Source: Pseudomonas simiae (GTDB taxonomy: Bacteria > Pseudomonadota > Gammaproteobacteria > Pseudomonadales > Pseudomonadaceae). Taken from it: a stretch of 64,000 nt of DNA. The stretch covers positions 62,001-126,000 of the forward strand of contig NZ_FOKB01000004.1 in the NCBI RefSeq assembly GCF_900111895.1, in the 5' to 3' direction. The notes under the pieces are model-generated. The model was not told the DNA's origin and ran no database searches. It saw only the letters and a program-made list of their open reading frames with translations. The position numbers and the translations under genes were made by a program. Below are positions 51,492-62,300 of this stretch, piece by piece. Every line of letters begins with the position of its first letter. Position 1 is the first letter of the stretch.

Positions 51492-52907
51492 ATGACCATG
51501 AGCGAACACATCCCAACCGTGGAAATCTTTGAGCCCACACACCCAAAGAAGGTGAAGGCCAAATCCAGTGACAACCTGATTCATACCCGCAGTTTCACCG
51601 GGCTGTTCCGTACCTTGCGCGTGAGCGGTGCGGGCTTCCTGTTCCTGGCCTTTTTCGGCACCGTGTGGCTGAACTGGGACGATCGGCAGGCGGTGCTGTG
51701 GGACCTGGCTGAAAGCAAATTTCACATCTTTGGAGCGACATTCTGGCCGCAGGACTTCATCCTGCTGTCGGCGCTGCTGATCATCTGCGCCTTCGGCCTG
51801 TTTGCGATCACGGTGTTCGCCGGTCGCGTCTGGTGCGGCTACACCTGCCCGCAAAGCTCGTTCACCTGGCTGTTCATGTGGTGCGAAAAAGTCACCGAAG
51901 GCGAGCGCAACCAGCGCATCAAGCTGCAAGCCGCACCCTGGAGCCTGAACAAATTGGCGCGACGCTCGGCCAAGCACACGTTATGGCTGGGCATCAGCGT
52001 GCTGACCGGTCTGACGTTTGTCGGCTATTTCACGCCGATCCGCCCCTTGGCGGCCGAACTACTGACCTGGCAGATGGGCGGCGTCAGCCTGTTCTGGGTG
52101 CTGTTCTTTACCGGCGCCACCTACATCAATGCCGGCTGGCTGCGTGAAGCGGTGTGCATGCACATGTGCCCGTATGCGCGGTTCCAGAGCGTAATGTTCG
52201 ACAAAGACACACTGACCATTTCCTATGACGTGGCACGCGGCGAACAGCGTGGCCCGCGCAAACGTGAGGTCAAACCCGCCGACGTCGGCCTGGGCGACTG
52301 CATCGACTGCCAGCTGTGCGTGCAGGTCTGCCCCACTGGCATCGACATCCGCGACGGCCTGCAAATGGAGTGCATCGGCTGCGCGGCGTGCATCGACGCC
52401 TGCGATTCGATCATGGACAAAATGGGCTACCCGCGCGGCCTGGTGAGCTACACCAGCGAACATCAACTGCAAGGCGGCAAGACGCACCTGCTAAGGCCGC
52501 GTCTGATCGGCTACAGTGCCGTGCTGCTGGTGATGATTGCGGCGCTGGTGGTGGCGTTGGTGGAGCGGCCAATGGTGTCGCTGGACGTGACCAAGGACCG
52601 GGGCATGTTCCGCGAGAACGCCCAGGGTTTGATCGAAAACATCTACAGCCTCAAGGTGATCAACAAGACGCAGCAGCGCCAGGACTATCGCTTGGAGCTG
52701 GTGGACGCCGAGGGCTTCCAGTTGCAAGGCAAGACCGAGATCAGCCTGGCGCCGGGGGAAATCAGCGATGTACCCGTGTCGGTGGCGTTGCTGGCAGACA
52801 AACCTGCGAGCAGTTCGCAGACCTTGCGCTTCAAGGTGACGGATGTGGATGAACCATGGATCTACAGCGCTGCCGACAGCCGTTTTGTCGCACCGCTGAA
52901 CCGCTGA
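51492..52907 (+). CDS. ccoG: Cytochrome c oxidase accessory protein CcoG (FixG/RdxA)
   Basis: A 471-residue membrane iron-sulphur protein, probably a copper reductase for cbb3 oxidase assembly. It has about five membrane helices, including GAGFLFLAFFGTVWLNW and VFAGRVWCGYTCPQSSFTW. Two 4Fe-4S motifs follow (CIDCQLCVQVCP and CIGCAACIDACD, about residues 265 and 285), and an Ig-like C-terminal domain. The start could be 51492 or 51498. The usual ccoNOPQ or ccoHIS neighbours are not in the window. Confidence 0.93.
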   Translation: MTMSEHIPTVEIFEPTHPKKVKAKSSDNLIHTRSFTGLFRTLRVSGAGFLFLAFFGTVWLNWDDRQAVLWDLAESKFHIFGATFWPQDFILLSALLIICAFGLFAITVFAGRVWCGYTCPQSSFTWLFMWCEKVTEGERNQRIKLQAAPWSLNKLARRSAKHTLWLGISVLTGLTFVGYFTPIRPLAAELLTWQMGGVSLFWVLFFTGATYINAGWLREAVCMHMCPYARFQSVMFDKDTLTISYDVARGEQRGPRKREVKPADVGLGDCIDCQLCVQVCPTGIDIRDGLQMECIGCAACIDACDSIMDKMGYPRGLVSYTSEHQLQGGKTHLLRPRLIGYSAVLLVMIAALVVALVERPMVSLDVTKDRGMFRENAQGLIENIYSLKVINKTQQRQDYRLELVDAEGFQLQGKTEISLAPGEISDVPVSVALLADKPASSSQTLRFKVTDVDEPWIYSAADSRFVAPLNR

Positions 52908-52958
52908 ACCCTCGCAACCTGTAGAAGCCGGCTCCTACCGTAAATCTTTTGGATATTC

Positions 52959-54368
52959 ATGAAACGCTACGAAAAATTCGCCGACGACATTGCAGAACTG
53001 ATCCGCTCCGGCGTGCTGGGCCCCGGCCAGCGAGTGCCCTCGGTGCGCTATGCCAGTCAGACCTACGGCATCAGCCCGTCCACGGTGTTCCAGGCTTACT
53101 ACCTGCTGGAGCGCCGTGGCCTGATCCGCGCGCGGCCACGCTCCGGGTATTTCGTCAATACCCATGCCCCCAGCCCGTTTTCCGAGCCGGTGGTGAGTGA
53201 GCAGGTGCATGAGTCCACCGAAGTGGATGTGAGCGAACTGGTGTTCTCGGTACTCGATTCGATCAAGGACCCGAACACCGTACCGTTCGGCTCGGCGTTC
53301 CCCAGCCCTATGCTGTTTCCACTGCCGCGCCTGGCGCGCTCCCTGGCCAGCGCCAGCCGTGAGATGGACCCGCGCCTGGTGGTCACCGACATGTCGCCGG
53401 GCAACCCGCAACTGCGCCGGCAGATTGCCCTGCGCTACATGGTCGGCGGGTTGATGCTGCCGATGGAAGAGCTGCTGATCACCAACGGCGCGTTGGAGGC
53501 TTTGAACCTGTGCCTGCAAGCCGTCACGGAACCCGGTGACCTGGTGGCCATCGAAGCCCCGGCGTTCTACGCCTGCCTGCAAGTGTTGGAGCGTTTGAAA
53601 CTCAAGGCAGTGGAAATCCCCGTGCACCCGCGCGATGGCATTGACCTCAACGCGCTCGCGCAAACCCTGGAGCGCTACCCGATCAAGGCCTGCTGGACCA
53701 TGACCAGCTTCCAGAACCCCATGGGCGCAACCCTGCCGGAAGCCAAGAAGCAGGCACTGGTGGAGCTGTTACGCGGCCATCAAGTGCCCTTGATCGAAGA
53801 CGATGTGTACGCCGAACTGTATTACGGCCAACAGGCGCCGAAACCCGCCAAGGCGTTCGACACCGAAGGCCTGGTGATGCATTGCGGCTCTTTCGCCAAG
53901 AGCCTGGCCCCCGGCTATCGCGTGGGTTGGGTGGCCGCCGGGCGCTTCGCGCAAAAGGTTGAGCGCTTGAAGTTGATGACCTCGCTTTGCCCTTCGATGC
54001 CCGCCCAGGCGGCGATTGCCGATTACTTGCAGCACGGCGGTTATGACCGGCACCTGCGCAAATTGCGCTATGCCCTGGAGGAACAGCAAAGCGCCATGCT
54101 GACGGCCATCGCCCGCTACTTCCCGGCGCAGACGCGCGTCAGCCAACCCGCCGGCGGGTATTTCCTGTGGCTGGAGCTGCCGGAGCAGACGGATTCGTTA
54201 AAGTTGTTCCAGATGGCCTTGGCGCAAGGCATCAGCATTGCGCCGGGGCCGATCTTCTCGGCGACCCAGCGCTTCAGGAACTGCATTCGCCTGAATTACG
54301 GCAGTCCGTGGACCGAGGCATCGGAGGAAGCCATGGAAACATTGGGGCGTATTATCCGATCGTTTTGA
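52959..54368 (+). CDS. MocR-type regulator (GntR fused to aminotransferase fold)
   Basis: A 469-residue protein. The N-terminal GntR winged helix has AELIRSGVLGPGQRVPSVRY and SPSTVFQAYYLLERRGLIRA (about 13-55). From about 110 it is a fold-type I aminotransferase, with GNPQLRRQIALRYMVGG, FQNPMGATLP and the PLP lysine in GSFAKSLAPGYRVGW (about 310). MocR proteins use PLP as effector or cofactor for gene control. The target is unknown and no PLP gene is adjacent. Confidence 0.92.
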   Translation: MKRYEKFADDIAELIRSGVLGPGQRVPSVRYASQTYGISPSTVFQAYYLLERRGLIRARPRSGYFVNTHAPSPFSEPVVSEQVHESTEVDVSELVFSVLDSIKDPNTVPFGSAFPSPMLFPLPRLARSLASASREMDPRLVVTDMSPGNPQLRRQIALRYMVGGLMLPMEELLITNGALEALNLCLQAVTEPGDLVAIEAPAFYACLQVLERLKLKAVEIPVHPRDGIDLNALAQTLERYPIKACWTMTSFQNPMGATLPEAKKQALVELLRGHQVPLIEDDVYAELYYGQQAPKPAKAFDTEGLVMHCGSFAKSLAPGYRVGWVAAGRFAQKVERLKLMTSLCPSMPAQAAIADYLQHGGYDRHLRKLRYALEEQQSAMLTAIARYFPAQTRVSQPAGGYFLWLELPEQTDSLKLFQMALAQGISIAPGPIFSATQRFRNCIRLNYGSPWTEASEEAMETLGRIIRSF

Positions 54369-54649
54369 GCAGGAACCCCACTCCACAAGAGGCCACACAA
54401 GAACGCGCACGCAACAGCTACGCGAAATGCACGCGCCAATGGGGCGCCCTGTTGGCGATCGACCTGGACAAGGTATTGCGATTTCTCGATAACGCAGACG
54501 ATCGTTACTTGAACGCCAGCCATCGCCGTAATGGACAGATAGACGGCTCGGCCAGCAACGGTTCCAGCATCCTGGACAATTCCGAAGCCAGCCTGCTCCA
54601 GGCTTTTTCCCGCAAGGGTTACGACGTGCTGCACCATCTACAGACGTAA
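54365..54649 (+). CDS. Possible small protein
   Basis: A 94-residue frame from a TTG at 54365, overlapping the MocR stop. The middle (LLAIDLDKVLRFLDNADDRY) and end (LLQAFSRKGYDVLHHL) look protein-like. It has no strong ribosome site. An opposite-strand frame covers the same bases. I include it because the 292-bp gap otherwise has no gene. Function unknown. Confidence 0.35.
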   Translation: MSRNPTPQEATQERARNSYAKCTRQWGALLAIDLDKVLRFLDNADDRYLNASHRRNGQIDGSASNGSSILDNSEASLLQAFSRKGYDVLHHLQT

Positions 54650-54660
54650 GCAGCAGGTGC

Positions 54661-55407
54661 TTAACGACCACCGCCCAAATCGAGGAACGTCCCGGTGGCA
54701 TAAGACGCCTTATCCGAGAGCAACCAGATAATCGCTTCCGCCACTTCATCCGGGCGCCCGCCCCGGGCCATGGGAATACCGGATTCCAACTTGCTGACCC
54801 GGTCGGGGTCGCCGCTCAGGGCATGGAAGTCGGTGAAGATGTAGCCAGGCCGCACGGCGTTGACACGAATACCCTCACCCGCCACCTCTTTGGACAAGCC
54901 CAGGGTGAAGGTGTCGAGTGCGCCTTTGGAGGCCGCGTAGTCGACGTATTCACCCGGCGAACCCAAGCGAGCCGCCACTGACGACACGTTGACGATGCTA
55001 CCACCCTGCCCGCCATGCTTGGGCGACATGCGCAGCACCGCATGCTTGGCACAGAGGATCGGGCCGAGCACGTTGGTCTTCATGACTTTCAGGATGCGGA
55101 ATTCGGACATCTCATCCACGCGGGATTTATGCCCCACCGTGCCGGCATTGTTGACCAATGCGGTGACACGGCCCAACTCGGCGTCCACCCGATGGAACAG
55201 CGCGATCACTTCATCCTCGATGCTCACATCCGCGCGCACGGCAATGGCCTGGGCACCCAGCGCACGCACCTGTTCGAGCACACGATGGGCTGCGTCTTCG
55301 TCGGACTGGTAGTTGATGCAGATGCGATAGCCCTGGCGGGCGGCCAGCAAGGCCGTCTCGGCGCCAATCCCACGGCTGCCTCCGGTGATGATGACGACTT
55401 TGTCCAT
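54661..55407 (-). CDS. Short-chain dehydrogenase/reductase
   Basis: A 248-residue classical SDR: cofactor motif TGGSRGIG (residues 8-15), NNAG near 88, catalytic S-Y-K (NVSSVAARLGSPGEYVDYAASK) and a C-terminal LDLGGGR typical of the family. The start at 55407 follows AGGAG. The substrate is unknown. It stands between a MocR gene and a c-di-GMP gene without an obvious operon. Confidence 0.92.
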   Translation of the reverse strand: MDKVVIITGGSRGIGAETALLAARQGYRICINYQSDEDAAHRVLEQVRALGAQAIAVRADVSIEDEVIALFHRVDAELGRVTALVNNAGTVGHKSRVDEMSEFRILKVMKTNVLGPILCAKHAVLRMSPKHGGQGGSIVNVSSVAARLGSPGEYVDYAASKGALDTFTLGLSKEVAGEGIRVNAVRPGYIFTDFHALSGDPDRVSKLESGIPMARGGRPDEVAEAIIWLLSDKASYATGTFLDLGGGR

Positions 55408-55461
55408 GGGTGCGGTCTCCTGATTCAACCTGATGCTAAGGGTTGGATCCAAGAATAACCG

Positions 55462-57558
55462 TCACGCACGGCTTTTGTCAGGCGCTACCGCCTCTTCGGC
55501 GCGCTGGATGTCCGTCATGAACCCCTCCGCCGGCAACGGATGGCCCAGCAGATACCCCTGCAGGGAGTTGCACCCCAGCCGGGTGAGGAAACTCTGCTGC
55601 ACATCGGTTTCCACGCCTTCGGCGACAATGCGCAGCCCCAGGGCCTGGCCGAGGGCGACAATGGCGGAAACGATGGCGGCGTCGTCGCTGTCGTGTTCCA
55701 GATCGCGTACAAACCCCCGGTCGATCTTCAGCTCGTTGGCCGGCAGGCGCTTGAGGTACATCAGGCTGGAATAACCGGTGCCGAAGTCGTCGATGGACAA
55801 ATCGACGCCCATGTCCGACAGCTGCTGCAACACGGTCATGCTCGCATCGGCGTCGCTCATGGCAGTGGTTTCGGTGATTTCCAGGGTCAGGTTATTGGCC
55901 GGCAACTGGTGCCGCTCCAGGGCGTCGGCCACGCTCTTGACCAACCCGGCGTGGCAGAACTGCAACGCCGACAGGTTCACGGCAATACGCCAGTCTTCGT
56001 AGCCCTGGGCGTACCACAGGCTCATCTGGCGACAGGCCTCGTTGAGCACCCATTCACCGATCGGAATGATCAGGCCGGTCTTTTCCGCCAGCTCGATAAA
56101 CATCGCCGGCAGCAGTAGCCCTTGTTGCGGATGCTCCCAGCGCAGCAGGGCCTCGGCCCCCACCGGGATACCGCTGACCGCGTCGCACTTGGGCTGGTAG
56201 TACAAGCGGAATTGCTCCTGCTCCACCGCATTGCGCAGGTCCTGCAGCAGTTGCAATTGCTTGCGTGCATTGGTGTTCATCGAGGCATCAAAGAAGCTGT
56301 AGCCGTTCTTGCCCATGCCTTTGGCGTGGTACATCGCGGCGTCGGCGTTCATCAGCAATTCCTGGGGGTTGTGGCCGTTGCCCGGGAACATGGCGATGCC
56401 CACGCTGGCAGAGATCTTAAGCTCATGCTCGGCCACCTGGAACGCTCGGTTGATCAGGATCACTTGGCGCTCGGCAAGGCCAAGGGCATCGTCCGGCTGG
56501 GTCAGTTGCACCAGCAACACGAACTCATCGCCGCCAATGCGCGCCAAGGTGTCCTGACTGCGCAAGTCTTCGCGCAGGCGCAGGCCGACCTCACGCAACA
56601 ATTGGTCACCCATGTGATGGCCAAACGCATCGTTGACCGGTTTGAAGCCGTCGAGGTCGATAAACATCAGCGCGAAGCAACCGCCCTGCTCTTTCACGAC
56701 CTGCATGGCCTGTTGAATGCGATCGGCCAACAAGGTGCGATTGGGCAAGCCCGTGAGCATGTCGTGCAGGGCCAGGTGGGTCAGTTCCTGGTTGGCCAGG
56801 GTCAGGGAATCGGCCAGCACTGCAGTGCGCGCTTCCAGGCGTGCATCGAGCAACGAGGTGAGCAAGGCGATGGCCAGCACGGCCAGGGTGGTCACCAGCA
56901 CCAGGTTGTCCAGCCCCTTGCCGCTCAAGCCGTTCAGTGCAGCACCGCAAACGCTGTCATCGGCGAAACGTGCCGCGGCCATCCCCGTGTAATGCATGCC
57001 GACGATGGCAAAGCCCATCACCACCGCGGCGCCCCCACGCGCAAGGCGCACATACGGCGCGTTACGACGCAAGTTATGGGCGATCCACAGCGCAGCGCCA
57101 GACGCCGCGACGGCGATCAACAACGAAGCGCCAAACAGAGTGGGGTCATAGTCAATGCCCGGCGTCATGCGCATCGCGGCCATGCCGGTGTAATGCATAC
57201 ACGCAATGCCGGTGCCCATGACCAGCGCGCCAAACGCCAGTTGCCAGGCAGGCAAACGCGGCTGACTGATCAGCCACAAGGCAAAGCCGCTCGACAACAC
57301 CGCGATCAACAACGACAGCGCCGTGATCCCCAGGTCGAAGCCCAAGGCAAACGGCAAGCGCAACGCCAGCATGCCGATAAAGTGCATCGACCAGACCCCT
57401 ACGCCCATCGCGATGGCGCCGCCGGTTATCCATAAATAGACAGTGCGGCCATTGGCGGTGGCGATGCGTCCGGACAGGTCCAGCGCGGTGTAGGAAGCCA
57501 GGATCGCCACGAACAGCGAGATCACGACCAGGGAGGGTGAATAACTACCGATGAGCAT
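55462..57558 (-). CDS. MHYT-GGDEF-EAL c-di-GMP protein
   Basis: A 698-residue membrane protein. Seven hydrophobic helices at about 5-245 carry three MHYT-type motifs (MHFIGM, MHYTGM, MHYTGM), a proposed sensor of diatomic gases via metal. The GGDEF domain (about 270-430) has IGGDEF and FIDLDGFKPVND. The EAL domain (about 440-690) has GAEALLRWEHP, LEITETTAM and DDFGTGYSSLMYLKRLP. Both catalytic motifs are intact, so either activity is possible. It resembles the MucR/NbdA family. Confidence 0.93.
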   Translation of the reverse strand: MLIGSYSPSLVVISLFVAILASYTALDLSGRIATANGRTVYLWITGGAIAMGVGVWSMHFIGMLALRLPFALGFDLGITALSLLIAVLSSGFALWLISQPRLPAWQLAFGALVMGTGIACMHYTGMAAMRMTPGIDYDPTLFGASLLIAVAASGAALWIAHNLRRNAPYVRLARGGAAVVMGFAIVGMHYTGMAAARFADDSVCGAALNGLSGKGLDNLVLVTTLAVLAIALLTSLLDARLEARTAVLADSLTLANQELTHLALHDMLTGLPNRTLLADRIQQAMQVVKEQGGCFALMFIDLDGFKPVNDAFGHHMGDQLLREVGLRLREDLRSQDTLARIGGDEFVLLVQLTQPDDALGLAERQVILINRAFQVAEHELKISASVGIAMFPGNGHNPQELLMNADAAMYHAKGMGKNGYSFFDASMNTNARKQLQLLQDLRNAVEQEQFRLYYQPKCDAVSGIPVGAEALLRWEHPQQGLLLPAMFIELAEKTGLIIPIGEWVLNEACRQMSLWYAQGYEDWRIAVNLSALQFCHAGLVKSVADALERHQLPANNLTLEITETTAMSDADASMTVLQQLSDMGVDLSIDDFGTGYSSLMYLKRLPANELKIDRGFVRDLEHDSDDAAIVSAIVALGQALGLRIVAEGVETDVQQSFLTRLGCNSLQGYLLGHPLPAEGFMTDIQRAEEAVAPDKSRA

Positions 57559-57732
57559 GGGACTTCTCGTGCACAACGGGACTAAGACGCCCGTACCAGG
57601 TGGCAAAGCGGGCGATTGTAGCGAGAATAATTATTGAACAGTTGATTAATTATCAGAGCGCCATTAGTGGCATTTTGACGTCAATCATATGGCTCAACAG
57701 CTACTCGAATCCGAGGGTCAGTTGCGGCCGAA

Positions 57733-57821
57733 TGTGGGAGCGGGCTTGCTCGCGAAGGCAGTGAATCAGTCAAATGTTCAGTGACTGACACTCCGCATTC
57801 GCGAGCAAGCCCGCTCCCACA
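57733..57821. repeat. REP doublet (REPIN-like)
   Basis: Two perfect 24-bp inverted arms, beginning TGTGGGAGCGGGCTTGCTCG and ending in its complement, flank an inner imperfect pair (GTGAATCAGTCA and GTGACTGACA). This is the commonest Pseudomonas repeat form. It sits between the convergent-side ends of the c-di-GMP gene's upstream region and the efflux gene's end. The 231-bp gap holds nothing else recognised. Confidence 0.88.
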
Positions 57822-57837
57822 ATGGCTCGGTTTATGT

Positions 57838-59385
57838 TTATTTTTTGTCCGCGATCGGTGTCTGCCCGTCCCAACCGCCGCCCAATGCGGCGATCAATTG
57901 CACGCTGGCGACCAGGCGCGTCTGCAGCAAGGTCAGCACCGTGCGTTCGTTGCTCAAGGCCGTGGCTTGCACGGTGACTACGTCCAGGTAGGCAATCAGG
58001 CCGGCCTTGTACTGATTCTGGGTCAGGCGCAGCGATTCACGTGCGGCCTCCAGCGCTTCGTTGCTGACCACCGCCTCGTCTTCCAGCACCTTGAGCTGCA
58101 CCATGTAGTTTTCCACTTCGCGGAAACCATCCAGCACGGTCTGGCGGTACTTGGCCACCGTCTCATCATAGGAGGCCACGGTACGGTCGACTTCCGCCGA
58201 ACGCTGGCCACCGTCAAACAGGGTCATGGCGAGTTTCGGCCCCACCGACCAGAAGCGATTCGGCAGGCTGATCCAGTCGGCGTAGGTACTGCTGGAGTAG
58301 CCGCCGGCCAAGCTCAGGCTCAGGTCCGGGTAGTAGGCCGCCTTGGCGACACCGATATTGGCGTTGGCGGCGATCACCGAGCGTTCGGCCGAGGCGATGT
58401 CCGGACGGCGTTCCAGCAATTGCGACGGCAGGCTCACCGGAATCTGCGGCAGTGCCGGGATATCCTTGCTCACCGCCAGGTTGAAGTTGGCCGGTGCCTC
58501 GCCGATCAACACGGCAATCGCGTTTTCCAATTGGGCACGCTGCCAGATCAGGTCGATCAGGCTGGCCTGGGTGGTCTTGAGCTGGGTTTGTGCCTGGGCC
58601 ACCGCGTCCTTGCCGGAGACCCCGGCCCGGTACTGGTTTTCAGTCATTTGCAGGGAGCGTTGATAGGTCTCCAGCGTGGCTTGCAGCAAGCGCGTCTGTT
58701 CATCCATGACGCGCAGTTGCAGGTAACTTTGCACCAGTTCCGATTGCTGGCTCAGGCGCATCGCCGCCAGGTCCGCCGAGCTGGCTTCGGCGCTGGCTTC
58801 GTTGGCTTCCAGGCCGCGACGCAATTTGCCCCAGATATCCGCTTCCCAGCTCACGCCCAACTGGGCATTGAGGGTGTCGCGAATGCCGCTGCTGGAACTG
58901 CTCAGGCTCGCGTTGCTGCTGCCGGTGCCCTGACTGGCGCGGGTTTTCCCCACGCTAAGGTCAACGGTGGGGTAAAAAGCGCCACGGGAACTGCGCGCCA
59001 GCGCCTGGGCCTGGCGGAAGCGCGCCTCGGCCTGGGCCACGGTCTGGTTGGCCGTGTTCAGGCGCATCACCAAGTCGTTGAGCTGGCGGTCGCCGTACAG
59101 TTCCCACCAGGCGCCACGGGCCAGGGAGTCACTAGGGGTAGCCTGACGCCAGCCCTGGGCTTCCTTGAACTGCGCCGGTTCCACGACTTCCGGGCGCTGG
59201 TAGTCGGGGCCAATAGCGCAAGCACTGAGCAACAACGCCAATCCCATTGTAGGAGCGAGCTTGCTCGCGAAGGTCGTCAACGAAAACGCGCACAGCCTGA
59301 AAGTACGCGGTGACGGTGAGTTTTTCGCCAGCAAGCCGGCGCCTACAGGGGACTGCGGTGCATTGGCGTTGATTGAATCGGTCAT
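57838..59385 (-). CDS. RND efflux outer-membrane factor (OprM/OpmB type lipoprotein)
   Basis: A 515-residue NodT/OprM-family protein. The lipobox LLSAC (Cys56) is followed by AIGPDYQRPEVVEPAQF. Two TolC-like repeats follow (SYLQLRVMDEQTRLLQATLE and RPDIASAERSVIAANANIGV, then NYMVQLKVLEDEAVVSNEAL). It forms the outer-membrane channel of the tripartite pump. The first 50 residues are odd: a REP doublet is inserted in frame (bases 59249-59349), giving a long leader before the hydrophobic MGLALLLSAC. The start overlaps the muxC-like stop (ATGA). Confidence 0.88.
   Translation of the reverse strand: MTDSINANAPQSPVGAGLLAKNSPSPRTFRLCAFSLTTFASKLAPTMGLALLLSACAIGPDYQRPEVVEPAQFKEAQGWRQATPSDSLARGAWWELYGDRQLNDLVMRLNTANQTVAQAEARFRQAQALARSSRGAFYPTVDLSVGKTRASQGTGSSNASLSSSSSGIRDTLNAQLGVSWEADIWGKLRRGLEANEASAEASSADLAAMRLSQQSELVQSYLQLRVMDEQTRLLQATLETYQRSLQMTENQYRAGVSGKDAVAQAQTQLKTTQASLIDLIWQRAQLENAIAVLIGEAPANFNLAVSKDIPALPQIPVSLPSQLLERRPDIASAERSVIAANANIGVAKAAYYPDLSLSLAGGYSSSTYADWISLPNRFWSVGPKLAMTLFDGGQRSAEVDRTVASYDETVAKYRQTVLDGFREVENYMVQLKVLEDEAVVSNEALEAARESLRLTQNQYKAGLIAYLDVVTVQATALSNERTVLTLLQTRLVASVQLIAALGGGWDGQTPIADKK
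59249..59349. repeat. REP doublet inside the efflux outer-membrane gene
   Basis: Arms TGTAGGAGCGAGCTTGCTCG and the opposed CAGCAAGCCGGCGCCTACAG frame about 50 bp of inner sequence. It lies within codons about 12-46 of the outer-membrane factor and keeps the frame open. REP elements are almost always intergenic, so a coding position is unusual. Confidence 0.8.
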
Positions 59386-62300
59386 AGCGCAGTGTCCAGG
59401 GCAGCATCGGTACGCACGCCGCGCCAGGCGTTGAAGCGATGGCGCGCGCGGTCGAGATAGAGGTAAACCACCGGGGTGGTGTAGAGGGTCAGGATCTGGC
59501 TGAACACCAGGCCGCCGATAATGGTCAGGCCCAAGGGGCGACGCATTTCCGCGCCATCGCCCGCGCCCAGCAGCAACGGCAACGCACCGAGGATGGCTGC
59601 CAGAGTGGTCATCAGGATCGGCCGCAAACGCAGCAGGCAGGCACTGCGAATCGACTCCAGCGGGCTCATGCCGTCGTGGCGCTCCAACTGCAAGGCCAGG
59701 TCGATCATCAGGATCGCGTTTTTCTTCACCACGCCGATCAGCAGGAACAGCCCCAGCAGGGAGATCAGACTGAACTCGCCACCGGTCAGGTAAATCGCGA
59801 GCATCGCGCCGACGCCGGCTGACGGCAAGGTCGAAAGAATCGTCAGCGGGTGAATGTAGCTCTCATACAGAATACCCAGCACCAGGTACACCGCCACCAA
59901 CGCCCCCAGGATCATGAACGGCTGGCCCTTCTGCGTGGCCGCGAAGGCATCGGCGGTGCCGGCCATCTTGGCGATCACGTCTTCCGGCAACCCGACCTTG
60001 GCAATCGCCCGCTCGATGGCGGCCGTACCCTGCTCCACCGTCACCCCGGGGGCCATGTCAAAGGCGATGTTTTCCGAGGCGAACTGGCCTTCGTGGCTGA
60101 CGCGATCGTCGGCCAGGCTGTTCTCATAGTGGGCAATGGTCGATAACGGCACCCGCGCGCCATCGGCAGTGATCACCTGCATTTGATTAAGTGTGATCGG
60201 GTCCTGGGCGTATCTAGGATTGACCTCCATCACCACCTGGTACTGGTTGAGGCTGTCGTAGATGGTGGAAATCTGCCGCTGGCTGTAGGCGTTGTTGAGC
60301 ACCGCCGTGACCATGTCCATGTCGATGCCCAGGCGCTTGGCCTGGTCACGGTCGACAATCAGCGTGACCTGCGCCGCACCCCGGCCTTCGCGGGCGTCGA
60401 TGGCGGTGAGTTCCGGCAGCTCGCGCAAGGCGGCCACCACTTTCGGGTACCACAGCCGCAGTGCCGCCAAGTCGCCGCTTTGCAGGATGTAGGAATACTG
60501 GGCGCTGGTCTGGTCGCGGCTACCGCCGAATTGCAGGTCCTGGTCGGCCATCAGGAACAGCCGCCCGCCCGGCACCAGCGGCACGTCCTTGCGCAGGCGC
60601 TCGATCACCGCCTGGGCGGAAATCTTGCGCTCGCTGATGGGCTTCAGACGCACCAGCATCACCGCATTGTTGGTGCCGTTGTTGCCGCCGATGAAGCCGG
60701 CCACGCTGAGCACCGCCGGGTCCTTGAGCACCGCCTTGCGGAAGGTTTCCATTTTCGGCTGCATCACGCTGAACGACAGCCCATCGTCGCCGCGCACAAA
60801 ACCGATCAACTGGCCGGTGTCCTGCTGCGGCATGAAGGTTTTCGGCACCACCACGTACAGCGCCACATTCAGGCCGATGGTCAGCAACAGGCTGAGCAGG
60901 GTCAGGCGACGATGGCGCAGCACCCAGTCCAGGCTGGTGGCGTAGCCTGCGACCATGCGGTCGTTGATCTTCTGGCTCCAGCGCTGCAAACCGGTCATCT
61001 GGCCTTTGACATGGGGCTTGAGCCAGCGTGCGCAGAGCATGGGGGTCAGGGTCAGCGAGACGATCAGCGACACAATGATCGCCGCCGACAAGGTGATGGA
61101 AAACTCGCGAAACAGGTTGGTGACGATCCCGCCCATAAACAGGATGGACAGGAACACCGCCACCAGCGACACGTTCATCGACAGCAAGGTAAAGCCGACT
61201 TCCTGGGCCCCCAGGTACGCGGCCTTCATCGGCGGCACACCCTCGTCGATATGCCGGGAAATGTTCTCCAGCACCACGATGGCATCGTCCACCACCAGGC
61301 CGGTGGCCAGGATCAACGCCATCAACGAAAAGTTGTTCAACGAAAAACCGTACAGGTACATCACCGCAAAGGTACCCACCAGCGACACCGGCACCGCCAA
61401 GGTAGGAATCAGCGAGGCGCGGAAGTTACCCAGGAACAGGTACACCACCAGGATCACCAGCCCGACGGCAATCAGCAAGGTCATTTCGGCTTCGTGCAAC
61501 GTGGCGGTGATCACCGGCGAACGGTCCATCGCCAGGCTCAGCTTGACGCTGGACGGCAACACCGCCTGCAACGCCGGCAATTGCGCCTTGATCTGCCTGA
61601 CCGTCTCGATGATGTTGGCCCCAGACTGGCGATTGATCACCAGCAGCACCGCCGGTTCGTTGTTGAAGAAGCCGCTGTTGTAGCGGTCTTCAACGCCGTC
61701 GCTGATCTTGGCCACATCGCCAAGGCGCAACGCCGCGCCATTCTGGTAGCGAATCAGCAGCGGCTCGTAGTCCTTGGCCTTTTCCAACTGGTCGTTGGCC
61801 TGGATCTGCCAGTTGCGCTGGCTGTCCTCCAGTGAACCTTTGGGCCGGCGCTGATTGGCGTTGGCGATGGTGTTGCGCACGTCGTCGAGGGCCACGCCGT
61901 ACTGGTCGAGGGCCTTGGGCTCCAGCTCGATGCGCACTGCCGGCAACGAACTGCCGCCGATCTGCACTTCGCCCACACCGGGCACCTGGGACAGGCTTTG
62001 CGAAAGGATGGTCGAGGCCAGGTCGTACAGCTGGCCCTTCTGCAGCACGTCCGAGGTCAGCGACAGCACCATGATCGGCGCCTGGGACGGGTTGATCTTT
62101 TTGTAGGTCGGCATGCTGCGCATACCGCTGGGCAGCAGGTTGCGCGAGGCGTTGATTGCCGCCTGCACTTCCCGCGCTGCGCCGTTGATATCACGGTCGG
62201 AGTCAAATGCGAGGATTACCCGAGTAGAGCCCTGGCTCGACGAGCTGCTCATGGTGGTAATGCCGGCAATCGAGCCAAACGAGCGCTCCAGCGGCGTGGC

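Noticed and set aside
60183..61835. A 550-codon plus-strand frame across the muxC-like gene
   Set aside because: Repetitive His/Gln/Arg composition is typical of antisense frames in high-GC DNA; the RND gene on the other strand is certain.
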